Notes under the pieces: generated by a model
Told to the model about the DNA's origin: nothing
Databases searched by the model: none
Seen by the model: the letters and a program-made list of their open reading frames with translations, nothing else
Translations under genes and position numbers: made by a program
In this document: positions 46,611 to 54,770 of the stretch, piece after piece
Position numbering within the stretch: the first letter of the stretch is position 1
Layout of the letters: every line of letters starts with the position of its first letter
Source of the DNA: Sphingobacterium sp.
GTDB taxonomy: Bacteria > Bacteroidota > Bacteroidia > Sphingobacteriales > Sphingobacteriaceae
DNA length: 64,000 nt
Direction of reading: 5' to 3'
Assembly (NCBI GenBank): GCA_031277685.1
Contig: JAITLV010000166.1
Span: 1-64,000, forward strand

Positions 46611-47852
46611 ATGCTATCACATACCTTAATACTGGAAATAGGAATCGCTGTCGGACTTGTTGCTATCGTTGGCTTAATTGCCAACAAGCTGAAGTTTTCT
46701 GTTATTCCTTTTTTCATTATTATAGGCATGGTTTTGGGCCAGCATGCACCTCAGATTGGAATGGTCGATCTGACATTTACCGAAAGTAAGCCTTTTATAG
46801 ATTTCATGGGCCGTCTAGGGGTGTTGTTTCTCTTATTCTATTTGGGACTGGAGTTTTCAGTTAATCGGCTTATTAAGTCTGGAAAAGCCATTGTAACGGG
46901 AGGAACGATCTATGTGCTCCTTAATTTTACTTCGGGGCTCTTGATTGGTTGGTTGATGGGGATGCCCTTTAAAGAGATGATGGTACTTTGTGGTATTATG
47001 ACGAGCTCTTCAACAGCTATTGTCGCCAAAGTACTTACAGATCTTAAACGAACGGCCAATCCAGAAACAGAGGTCATCATGGGAATGATCATGTTTGATG
47101 ATTTGTTTATTGCCATGCATATCTCTTTTCTTTCCGGATTGATATTAACAGGAAGTAGCTCGTTCTGGACGGTTGCAGGTACTTCCTTATTGGCCTTGGG
47201 TTTTATCCTAGCCTTTTTGGTTTTGGGACGAAAGTTGGTTCCGGCTATAGATCGTTTATTGAAAGAAAAGACTTCCGAGTTATTTATACTGGTTATTTTT
47301 GCACTGCTTTTTATCGTTGCAGGGTTCTCGGAAACCATTCATGTGGCTGAAGCAATAGGTGCATTGATGGCGGGTCTGGTGCTGGCAGATTCGCAGTATA
47401 TTAAGAAAATTGAAGCCATGGTTTTACCATACAAAGACTTTTTTGGAGCCATGTTTTTCTTTAGTTTTGGATTGTCCATAGATATAATGTCTCTCGGAGG
47501 AGCTGTATTGTGGGCGTCTATTGCAGCTGTGGTAACTGTTATGGGCAATCTTGCTTCAGGTTATTTTGCCGCAAAATTTTCGGGAATGAAGCCCAAGACT
47601 TCCTTTGATATCGGTTTTACTTTGTCCGCACGTGGGGAGTTTTCGATTATTATGGCCAATATAGGTAAAGCTGGTGCTTTATTGCCCGTGATTCAATCTT
47701 TTGTGGTCGTTTATGTATTGATTCTGTCCATTGTGTCGCCATTGTTAACCAAAGAATCCCGTAATCTATGGAAACTGCTTTTTGGAACTGATGCCAACAC
47801 AGCCAAACCGTTAAAGAAGCTGAGTGACCTGGAGAATAATAATGCTGGATAA
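46611..47852 (+). CDS. CPA2-family cation:proton antiporter (KhtU/KefB-like)
   Basis: This 413-residue inner-membrane protein has about 12 hydrophobic helices. It shows CPA2 marks: GRLGVLFLLFYLGLEFS, the unwound helix region ...SSSTAIVAKVLTDL, the ion-site FDDLFIAMH (paired Asp), and LSARGEFSIIMANIG near the end. It lacks a C-terminal RCK/TrkA-N domain, which fits regulation by the separate KhtT-like subunit encoded just upstream. Likely K+(Na+)/H+ exchange for pH or potassium control. Ends before a bidirectional terminator. Confidence 0.92.
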   Translation: MLSHTLILEIGIAVGLVAIVGLIANKLKFSVIPFFIIIGMVLGQHAPQIGMVDLTFTESKPFIDFMGRLGVLFLLFYLGLEFSVNRLIKSGKAIVTGGTIYVLLNFTSGLLIGWLMGMPFKEMMVLCGIMTSSSTAIVAKVLTDLKRTANPETEVIMGMIMFDDLFIAMHISFLSGLILTGSSSFWTVAGTSLLALGFILAFLVLGRKLVPAIDRLLKEKTSELFILVIFALLFIVAGFSETIHVAEAIGALMAGLVLADSQYIKKIEAMVLPYKDFFGAMFFFSFGLSIDIMSLGGAVLWASIAAVVTVMGNLASGYFAAKFSGMKPKTSFDIGFTLSARGEFSIIMANIGKAGALLPVIQSFVVVYVLILSIVSPLLTKESRNLWKLLFGTDANTAKPLKKLSDLENNNAG

Positions 47853-47896
47853 ATAGACGCTAAGCAACCTAGTTGGTACTATCATCTATTAACAAA

Positions 47897-47926
47897 AATG
47901 CCTCCCTGAAATTTTATGGAGGCATT
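47897..47926. terminator. Bidirectional terminator after the antiporter
   Basis: AATGCCTCC (47897-47905) pairs perfectly with GGAGGCATT (47918-47926) around a 12-base loop, between convergent genes; a T-rich stretch follows on the plus strand. Confidence 0.8.
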
Positions 47927-47949
47927 GATATTTGTCTTTTAGATTACAC

Positions 47950-48279
47950 TTACAGGAAGCCCAACTCAAGTTTTGCTTCTTCGGACATCATATCTTTGTT
48001 CCAGGGTGGATCAAAAGTTAATTCCACCAAGGCTTCCTTGATCCCTTCGATTCCGGCAACTTTTTCTTGTACTTCATTCATGATTTCACCCGCCACAGGA
48101 CAGCCCGGTGCGGTCAGTGTCATGACAATTTTTGCGATGCCATCTTCTTTGGTAATAATTTCATACACAAGCCCAAGATCCACGATATTTGCCGGCTTTA
48201 ATTCGGGGTCATAGATCGTCTCCAAAGTCGCCTGGATTTGAGGTGCCAGACCCAGCTTATCCATTACAATAATGCTCAT
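47950..48279 (-). CDS. SufT-like iron-sulfur assembly factor (DUF59/MIP18 family)
   Basis: This 109-residue small cytoplasmic protein has the family motifs ETIYDPELKPANIVDLGLVY (DPE), then LTAPGCPVAGEIM with a conserved Cys, and VELTFDPPWNKDMMSEEAK. Members (SufT, PaaD-like, MIP18) help Fe-S cluster maturation or delivery. Usually near suf genes, but here it is placed after a glycosyltransferase, with its ATG overlapping that gene's TGA (ATGA), so translation is coupled. Confidence 0.93.
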   Translation of the reverse strand: MSIIVMDKLGLAPQIQATLETIYDPELKPANIVDLGLVYEIITKEDGIAKIVMTLTAPGCPVAGEIMNEVQEKVAGIEGIKEALVELTFDPPWNKDMMSEEAKLELGFL

Positions 48280-49445
48280 TTGTTCAATTTTTTATCTTCA
48301 ATAGCGTCCCGATAGATCGCTAATAATTTATTTTCGTTTATTTCAGGAGTAAAATTACTAAAATAATAGGCGAGACAAGTCTTTCTTATCTCATCTTTTT
48401 CGTCCACCGTCCTGTCCTTCCACTGCGTCAGGCATGCGACTATTTCCGCTTTATTGTAAGGGTCAAATGTCTGCCCCGTCTTATCGGGGACAATCAGTTC
48501 AGGTAGAGGTCCCAAGTTTGAACAGAGGACGGCAGTGCCAACAGAATAAGATTCAAGTATGGTGATGGGCATTCCCTCAAAACAGACAGAAGGAACAATC
48601 AGGGCCTGCGCGGAGGCAACTAATGGTAGAATATCGGCTCGAGGTTTAAATCCGAGGTAGACAATATTGGGATGACTATTGATCCTGTTTTTAACTTCTT
48701 CCGCAAGCGGACCGCCACCGATAATTTGAAGTTCCAGATCAGTCCCTTTGATGGCCTCAATCAGATTTAAGATACCCTTTTCATCAGAGAGTCTGCCGAC
48801 ATAAATAAAATACGGCTTTGGGGCCGCTACGATTGAAGCAGGCGGGAAAACAAAATTAGGCTTGACAGCAAATTTTTCGGCAGCTACCCTTAATGTGGAA
48901 TCTACAAATATTGTTTTGGCGAAAGTGCTTAAATTAATATAACGGTTGACTTTTTGCCAAGTACCTATTTTGCGGTGAAACCAGTAGTTAAGCGCAAGTA
49001 GAAATGTTTTAATAACAGAGTTATTAAATGCCCTTTCTTTAATCGCTGTCCAGGGAAACTCTTCTTTTAAAGAATCCAAAAACAGGTGGTTGTGGTGGTA
49101 TAGTGTTGCTGATGGACAGAGTAATCTGAAATTGTGCAGCGTCATTACCTGAGGAATCCCCTGTTTTGCAATCGTACGGATGAGGATCGGACCAGCAGCA
49201 TAATGTGTATTGTGAAGATGGACAATATCCGGTTTGAATTCCTGAAGCGTTTCTTTTAGTCTATTTGCTGCTAAAATATTCCAGATTGAACTTAAGGTCT
49301 GTAGGGCCCCTCGCCAGCCTTTCTTATTTTGAAAAGTCAGGGTACGGACCTGATGATCTTGGGAAAGAAGTGATGCTTCCTGTTGAAACACAGTGTCTTC
49401 GCCTCCAGGTGTTTGATAGAATGTATGAATAATCAGTATGCGCAT
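48276..49445 (-). CDS. Glycosyltransferase family 4 (GT-B) protein
   Basis: This 389-residue cytoplasmic glycosyltransferase has the N-terminal MRILIIHTFYQTPGGEDTVF, HLHNTHYAAGPILIR in the acceptor domain, and the donor-domain motifs FIYVGRLSDEKGILNLIEAI and FEGMPITILESYSVGTAVL (EX7E) and LGPLPELI. It is typical of enzymes adding sugars to lipid-linked or capsular glycans; the acceptor cannot be told. The ATG at 49445 is used instead of a TTG at 49463. It overlaps the SufT-like gene at its end. Confidence 0.92.
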   Translation of the reverse strand: MRILIIHTFYQTPGGEDTVFQQEASLLSQDHQVRTLTFQNKKGWRGALQTLSSIWNILAANRLKETLQEFKPDIVHLHNTHYAAGPILIRTIAKQGIPQVMTLHNFRLLCPSATLYHHNHLFLDSLKEEFPWTAIKERAFNNSVIKTFLLALNYWFHRKIGTWQKVNRYINLSTFAKTIFVDSTLRVAAEKFAVKPNFVFPPASIVAAPKPYFIYVGRLSDEKGILNLIEAIKGTDLELQIIGGGPLAEEVKNRINSHPNIVYLGFKPRADILPLVASAQALIVPSVCFEGMPITILESYSVGTAVLCSNLGPLPELIVPDKTGQTFDPYNKAEIVACLTQWKDRTVDEKDEIRKTCLAYYFSNFTPEINENKLLAIYRDAIEDKKLNK

Positions 49446-49501
49446 AACAAAAGACTTATACAAATGTACAATTTTGGTCTGACTTGCTTTGGCGGTACAA
49501 A

Positions 49502-49534
49502 ATTGCCATTTCTATATGATTATTGCTATATTCG
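49502..49534 (+). promoter_or_regulatory. Promoter of the polyprenyl synthase gene
   Basis: ATTG (49502-49505), a 21-base spacer and TATATTCG (49527-49534) resemble the Bacteroidota consensus with two mismatches; the ATG is 23 bases downstream. Confidence 0.4.
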
Positions 49535-49556
49535 CATGATTCGATCGTAAAGATAT

Positions 49557-50525
49557 ATGCAACACTTACAACAGCTCGTGATAGAGGCGATAGAGACAAG
49601 TCATTTTCCTGAAACTCCAACAAATTTATATGATCCAATACGGTATATATTGACTTTGGGCGGTAAGAGGGTAAGGCCAGTATTGACACTGATGGCGGCC
49701 GAATTATTTGGCATGCAAGAGATGACGGAAATCATTCCGGCAGCAAAAGCGGTGGAATTTTTCCATAACTTTTCCTTAATACATGACGATCTGATGGATA
49801 AAGCTCCCTTGCGAAGGGGAAAGACCACCGTGCATGAAAAATGGGATGCGAATATCGCCATTCTTTCTGGAGATGGGCTATTGGTCAAAGCTTACGAAGA
49901 AATCTCTAAATGTAACCCAATCTATCTACCTGCAACCCTACGAATTTTGAGTAAAGTAGCCATGGAAGTTTGTGAAGGTCAGCAACTGGACATGGATTAC
50001 GAAAGTCGTACCTCATTAGGAATGGACGAATATCTGGAGATGATCCGTTTGAAAACATCTGTCCTATTGGGCGGAGCATTGCAATTGGGAGCTATTCTTT
50101 CTGGAGCAAATGAGCAACAGCAACAATTGATCTATGATTTTGGGGAGAATGTTGGCTTGGCTTTCCAGTTGCAGGATGACATATTGGATGCTTATGGTGA
50201 TTCCGATACTTTTGGGAAAATTGTTGGTGGAGATATTATGATCAATAAAAAGACCTTTCTTTTGGTTAAACTGATGGAGGTTATTACAGAGGACGATGTT
50301 GCTGCAATGCGATCTTTATTGGATTCAACGATCGATTCAACACCTACAAAAGTGGCGGATATGCTAGCATTATATGACAAGTATCAAGTGAAAAAATCGG
50401 CTGATGAATTAAAGGATCTGTATACACAACGTGCATTTGAAAAAATGGACGCATTGGATGTACCAAATGAGCGTAAGCAAGCGTTATTACTGTTAGCAAA
50501 TAACCTATTGGTTAGACAGCAATAG
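49557..50525 (+). CDS. Polyprenyl diphosphate synthase (farnesyl/geranylgeranyl type)
   Basis: This 322-residue trans-isoprenyl diphosphate synthase condenses isopentenyl diphosphate with an allylic diphosphate. It has GGKRVRP for IPP binding, the first aspartate-rich motif HDDLMDKAPLRRGKTT, the second motif FQLQDDILDAYGD, and the nearby GKIVGGDIMINKKT. The two residues upstream of DDLMD (I-H) are not bulky aromatics, which would point to products longer than C15, but chain length is not certain from sequence. The product could feed quinone, carotenoid or undecaprenyl pathways. It stands alone, divergent from the glycosyltransferase. Confidence 0.93.
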   Translation: MQHLQQLVIEAIETSHFPETPTNLYDPIRYILTLGGKRVRPVLTLMAAELFGMQEMTEIIPAAKAVEFFHNFSLIHDDLMDKAPLRRGKTTVHEKWDANIAILSGDGLLVKAYEEISKCNPIYLPATLRILSKVAMEVCEGQQLDMDYESRTSLGMDEYLEMIRLKTSVLLGGALQLGAILSGANEQQQQLIYDFGENVGLAFQLQDDILDAYGDSDTFGKIVGGDIMINKKTFLLVKLMEVITEDDVAAMRSLLDSTIDSTPTKVADMLALYDKYQVKKSADELKDLYTQRAFEKMDALDVPNERKQALLLLANNLLVRQQ

Positions 50526-50607
50526 ATAGAAATTCTATTAAAATTCGTATTTTGCCAATAAATGGCTATTTTGTACTAAATAATTAAATAAATTTTAGAT
50601 AACGTTC

Positions 50608-51384
50608 ATGGATCCTTTAAAAATCACGGTATTTCAAGCATATTTATTCTGGGAAAATATTGAAAAAAACCTGAATAATCTCGCGTTGAGGCTTTCTTCA
50701 TTACGCGAGAAAACAGATTTGATTATTTTGCCGGAGATGTTTAATACGGGGTTCACGAATAATGTTGAGAAATGTGCTGAGCCAGCCAACGGTCCTACGA
50801 CACGATGGTTGTTTGAAATGGCAAGTTCACTGAATTGTGTCGTCGCCGGCTCATTGATCATTGAAGAAGCAGGTAAATATTACAATCGTTTTTTATGGAT
50901 GTTTCCAGATGGAAAATATGTAAAATACGATAAACGGCACCTTTTTGGCATGTCTAAAGAGAACGAATATTTTGAGCCAGGCAATGAGCGTATTTTAGTG
51001 GATATTAAAGGCTGGAAAATATGTCCCATGATCTGCTATGATCTTAGATTCCCAGTCTGGTCCAAAAATCAAAACGCTGCCTACGATATCTTGGTGTATA
51101 CAGCAAACTGGCCAGATAAGCGCTCCGCACATTGGAGAGCACTGATCCCTGCACGTGCTATTGAAAACCAGGCTTATGTTGTGGGCGTAAACCGCGTCGG
51201 ACACGATGGTAATGATATCTATTACTCGGGTGGATCAATGTGCATATCGCCTTTGGGTGATGTTGTATATTATAAGCCCGAAGATGAAGACTTATATACC
51301 TTTACGTTAAACCCAAATGACCTGTTGGAAGCGCGTGAGAAATTTCCATTTTTAAGGGACTCGGATTCTTTTACCATCGGATAA
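50608..51384 (+). CDS. Carbon-nitrogen hydrolase, omega-amidase type
   Basis: This 258-residue nitrilase-superfamily enzyme has its catalytic triad at Glu43 (LPEMFNTGFTNN), Lys109 (YDKRHLFGMSKENEYF) and Cys143 (CPMICYDLRFPVW). These flanking sequences match the YafV/Nit2-like omega-amidases that hydrolyse alpha-keto-glutaramate or alpha-ketosuccinamate in amino-acid salvage and metabolite repair. It is the size of the family. It lies 82 bases after the prenyl synthase in the same direction and is ended by a terminator. Confidence 0.92.
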   Translation: MDPLKITVFQAYLFWENIEKNLNNLALRLSSLREKTDLIILPEMFNTGFTNNVEKCAEPANGPTTRWLFEMASSLNCVVAGSLIIEEAGKYYNRFLWMFPDGKYVKYDKRHLFGMSKENEYFEPGNERILVDIKGWKICPMICYDLRFPVWSKNQNAAYDILVYTANWPDKRSAHWRALIPARAIENQAYVVGVNRVGHDGNDIYYSGGSMCISPLGDVVYYKPEDEDLYTFTLNPNDLLEAREKFPFLRDSDSFTIG

Positions 51385-51426
51385 AGCTTATTAGAAACAG
51401 ATAATCCTTTCTTAAATTTAGGTATA

Positions 51427-51459
51427 AAGACAAGCAATTTTTTGTTTGTCTTCTTTTTT
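51427..51459 (+). terminator. Intrinsic terminator of the hydrolase gene
   Basis: AAGACAAGCAA (51427-51437) pairs with TTGTTTGTCTT (51442-51452, one G-T pair) around TTTT and is followed by CTTTTTT. Confidence 0.75.
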
Positions 51460-51667
51460 ATGCTTAAATTCAGTCTACTATAAATCGTTTATGATGATTT
51501 ATTAACATCTATTTAGTGCATGTTGATAAAATTTGTTTGACACAACAGTAGAAAAGCGTAATTTAGGCTAAATATTGGCCAAAATAAGTTTAGTTTTCTT
51601 TGTCTTGATTTGAGCGTGATATGAATTAGCAACTTAAGTTGCGTAAACAACCATAACCATTATTTAT

Positions 51668-52111
51668 ATGTTAGACCAAAATTTAGTATCGCAAGAGTAT
51701 TTCTATAATTTCCTGACGGGGAAGTATTCTATAGCAGTTATGCGGAGGTTGCAGCGAAATCTCAAGGAAGCGGGTTTAAGTATTACTTCGGAGCAATGGA
51801 GTATTATGTACAATCTGTGGGTGGAAGAGGGCTTGACCCAACAGGAGCTGGCTATTCGCACATTCCGGGACAAGCCAAGTGTGACTCGCCTGATCAATAA
51901 TCTCGAAAGACTTAATCTGGTCATTCGTGTCAACGATAAAAACGATAGGCGATCGAATTTGATCTATTTAACCAAAATTGGTCGAAAGATGAAAGATGAA
52001 GGGATGAAACAGGCGAATAATACCATCGAACAGGCCTTGGGTGGCTTGACAGATGATCAAATTACACTGTCGCATACAACCTTACATCGTGTACTTTTCA
52101 ATTTAAAATAG
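51668..52111 (+). CDS. MarR-family transcriptional regulator
   Basis: This 147-residue winged-helix DNA-binding protein has an N-terminal helix for dimerisation, then ISTSEQWSIMYNLW-like ITSEQWSIMYNLWVEEG, the recognition part LTQQELAIRTFRDKPSVTRLINNLERLNL, and the wing VNDKNDRRSNLIYLTKIGRKM, a classic MarR pattern. It would bind a palindromic operator as a dimer and respond to a small molecule. It is single, flanked by terminators on both sides, so its targets, perhaps including its own 280-base upstream gap, are not evident. Confidence 0.93.
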   Translation: MLDQNLVSQEYFYNFLTGKYSIAVMRRLQRNLKEAGLSITSEQWSIMYNLWVEEGLTQQELAIRTFRDKPSVTRLINNLERLNLVIRVNDKNDRRSNLIYLTKIGRKMKDEGMKQANNTIEQALGGLTDDQITLSHTTLHRVLFNLK

Positions 52112-52197
52112 TATTGCCATTGACGGGTAAAAGCCGGTAGTCACACATATTAAGAAATTATCTGAGCCGAAGGGCCAATAGGGGAAAGAAAAATAAT

Positions 52198-52240
52198 AAG
52201 AAGCCCTCAGCGTTAACAACGACTGAGGGCTTCTTATTGT
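52198..52240. terminator. Bidirectional terminator between marR-like and GltS-like genes
   Basis: AAGAAGCCCTCAG (52198-52210) pairs with CTGAGGGCTTCTT (52223-52235), a 13-bp perfect stem between convergent genes, followed by a T-rich stretch. Confidence 0.9.
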
Positions 52241-52265
52241 TTATAATAATAGTATCGAGAATGAG

Positions 52266-53822
52266 TTAATCTTCAAAGAGTTTACTCTCGAAATCGGTAT
52301 GACTATTGACCAATTTTCCTTCTGTACCAAAATAAATTTCTTGAAAACTTAGGGTTCGTATCGCATCGACTTTACGGTAGAATTTATCTGCGGATACATC
52401 AGATAATGTTTTGAAGCCACAAGCTTCCATAATCTCTACTGTGGCACGCAATGTATTGCGGTGGAATTGAGCAACACGTACGTACTTGTCGTTCACATCC
52501 AGTCCTTTGTACAAATGTGGCTGTTGCGTCGCAACACCGACAGGACAAACGTCTTCATTACATTTCAAGGCTTGGATACAACCTAGTGCGAACATCATTC
52601 CGCGGGCACTATAGCAAGCATCAGCTCCCAAGGCAATAACTTTTAAGATATCGAAACCAGTCACGATACGGCTTGATACAATTACCTTAATGTGTTTTTT
52701 CAGACCAAATGCAATTAATGTTTTGGTGACAAAAGCTAATGCATCATACAAGGGCATCCCTAAATTGTCCGTAAATTCCAATGGTGCAGCTCCTGTACCA
52801 CCTTCAGATCCGTCTACTGAGATAAAATCAGGGAAGATCTGTGTATTTTGCATGGCATGACAGATGTCAATAAACTCATGTTTGTCACCAATACATATTT
52901 TAAAGCCAATAGGTTTCCCTCCTGAGAGATCCCGCATTTGCTGTATGAAATGCATCATTTCTGTTGGTGAAGAGAATGCGCTGTGTGCAGGCGGCGACAT
53001 GACATCTGTACCAGGGATGACGTGGCGTATCGCTGCCACTTCAGGTGTGTTTTTCGCCGCTGGTAGGATACCACCGTGACCGGGTTTAGCACCTTGAGAA
53101 AGCTTTAACTCGATCATTTTTACATTTTCGCGGTTTGATTTTTCCCGGAAAAGTTCTGGATCAAATTTGCCTTCTGAGTTACGGCAACCAAAGTAGCCTG
53201 TACCTACTTGCCAGATCAGATCACCACCATTATTGTGGTAGTCACTGATACCACCTTCACCGGTATTATGTGCAAAATTTTGCAGGGCAGCTCCTTTGTT
53301 CAATGCGGTAATAGCTGTTTTACTCAATGCACCATAACTCATTGCCGAAATATTGAAAACACTCAGGCTATAAGGTTTTTTACAAGCTTCATTCCCCACT
53401 TTTGTACGCAAATCGTGATTTTCGATATGGCAAGGGAATACAGAATGCGCGGCCCATTCGTTGCCGACTGCCTGTGGATCAGTTTGCATACCAAATGCGA
53501 CGGTCTCACGTTGATTTTTTGCCCGTTGATAGACAATGGAACGCTGTCTTCTATTGAATGGACGGCCATCCATATCAGATTCCCAGAAGTATTGTCTCAA
53601 TTCAGGACGAATGGATTCAAAGATATAACGAAAGTATCCAACAAGAGGATAGTTTCGTAAAATCGCGTGTTTGGTTTGGAAACTATGGTATAAGGCGATC
53701 AATAATAACGGGAATGGAATGATCAGTAACCAAAACCAGCTTGATGTAAATATAAAGCCAAATGATGCAATGATTAAATTAATCACAATCATTATTGAAA
53801 TAATGAGTTTTCTAACTTCCAT
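52266..53822 (-). CDS. FMN-binding glutamate-synthase-like protein
   Basis: This 518-residue protein has one or two N-terminal transmembrane helices (IISIMIVINLIIASFGFIF and FWLLIIPFPLLLIALY) followed by the FMN-binding barrel of glutamate synthase: NISAMSYGALSKTAITAL, KPGHGGILPAAK, GSEGGTGAAPLEF and the cluster loop CIQALKCNEDVCP (Cx5Cx4C), which binds a 3Fe-4S cluster in GltS. The glutaminase and GXGXG domains are absent, so this is not a complete glutamate synthase. Members are widespread, with an undefined electron-transfer or archaeal-type glutamate synthase role. It stands alone. Confidence 0.9.
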   Translation of the reverse strand: MEVRKLIISIMIVINLIIASFGFIFTSSWFWLLIIPFPLLLIALYHSFQTKHAILRNYPLVGYFRYIFESIRPELRQYFWESDMDGRPFNRRQRSIVYQRAKNQRETVAFGMQTDPQAVGNEWAAHSVFPCHIENHDLRTKVGNEACKKPYSLSVFNISAMSYGALSKTAITALNKGAALQNFAHNTGEGGISDYHNNGGDLIWQVGTGYFGCRNSEGKFDPELFREKSNRENVKMIELKLSQGAKPGHGGILPAAKNTPEVAAIRHVIPGTDVMSPPAHSAFSSPTEMMHFIQQMRDLSGGKPIGFKICIGDKHEFIDICHAMQNTQIFPDFISVDGSEGGTGAAPLEFTDNLGMPLYDALAFVTKTLIAFGLKKHIKVIVSSRIVTGFDILKVIALGADACYSARGMMFALGCIQALKCNEDVCPVGVATQQPHLYKGLDVNDKYVRVAQFHRNTLRATVEIMEACGFKTLSDVSADKFYRKVDAIRTLSFQEIYFGTEGKLVNSHTDFESKLFED

Positions 53823-54008
53823 AGAAAATACGATTGTTTAGTTTTAATTCGCTATTTTAATGTTTAATCCAATTGAATATATTACTGCTCAATTAGCATT
53901 CCAAAATGCGCTTTTGGACAGAGCAAATGTACTAAAGTTCCCGAAGTAAATGGATATATTTACTATGCTAGAATAAGTTTTGATAAGTTTATAACTGTTT
54001 CTAATAAA

Positions 54009-54770
54009 CTATTTTCTTTTAGTAATCTGATGCGACAAAAGTTGATAGATTTGCTGTAAATCTGGTTTATTGCTAATAAATTTCAAATGTTTTTGCTGTG
54101 TCACCTCGTCTTCTCGGATTGCGGGGCCTGTCTGAACTGTTATCGGAATGTGGTTTTGAACTTTTTCTGCCGTTTCTAAAATAATTGGTCTGACCAGATC
54201 AAAGGAAAGATTATGCTCTTCCAGTAGCTCGTAGGCGAATTGATAAAGGATATTCGAGAAGTTGTTGACCATGACCGAAGACAGGTGTATTGCCAGTCGC
54301 TGTTGTGAATTACAGTAAATACTTCGCGAGGAAAAAGCTAGAGCTAGCTGGAGCAAGAAAGTCGTATTACCTTCATTGTTACCTTCAACACAAAAAGGAA
54401 TGGCTTTAATATCAACAATCTTGTTTTTGGATAATGATTGCGGTGGATAGATGACACCATAATTCTTAAATCGTTTCAAAGCCGCCATATCAGTTGCGCC
54501 CGAGCAGTGTACAACAAGGCCATTGATGCCCTGGGGCATCGTTTCAACGATGGCTGGAATAGCCTGGTCGGACACAGCGATCAGGTATAGATCCGCGTCT
54601 TGTACGAGTTGAGTTAGCTCATCTGTGCTAGGACATTGAAGTGCAAAGGCCAATGCATCCGCATTGGCCTTTGTTTTACTATAGATTTGAACGATCTGAT
54701 GTCCTAGCTGCTGAAATTCCTGTCCAAAATGTGTTGCGGCATTTCCGCTTCCTAAGATGACAATGTTCAT
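54009..54770 (-). CDS. DUF2520 / Rossmann-fold (F420-NADP-oxidoreductase-like) protein
   Basis: This 253-residue protein has an N-terminal dinucleotide-binding fold (MNIVILGSGNAATHFGQEF with GxGNxA) and DLYLIAVSDQAIPAIV, VVHCSGATDM, then a C-terminal all-helical DUF2520 domain (LSSVMVNNFSNILYQFAYELLEEHNLS). The layout is like ProC/6PGDH-type dehydrogenases, so an NAD(P)-dependent reductase is likely, but the substrate is unknown. Its ATG shares a base with the ccmF stop, so it is co-translated after ccmF; whether that reflects function is open. Confidence 0.88.
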   Translation of the reverse strand: MNIVILGSGNAATHFGQEFQQLGHQIVQIYSKTKANADALAFALQCPSTDELTQLVQDADLYLIAVSDQAIPAIVETMPQGINGLVVHCSGATDMAALKRFKNYGVIYPPQSLSKNKIVDIKAIPFCVEGNNEGNTTFLLQLALAFSSRSIYCNSQQRLAIHLSSVMVNNFSNILYQFAYELLEEHNLSFDLVRPIILETAEKVQNHIPITVQTGPAIREDEVTQQKHLKFISNKPDLQQIYQLLSHQITKRK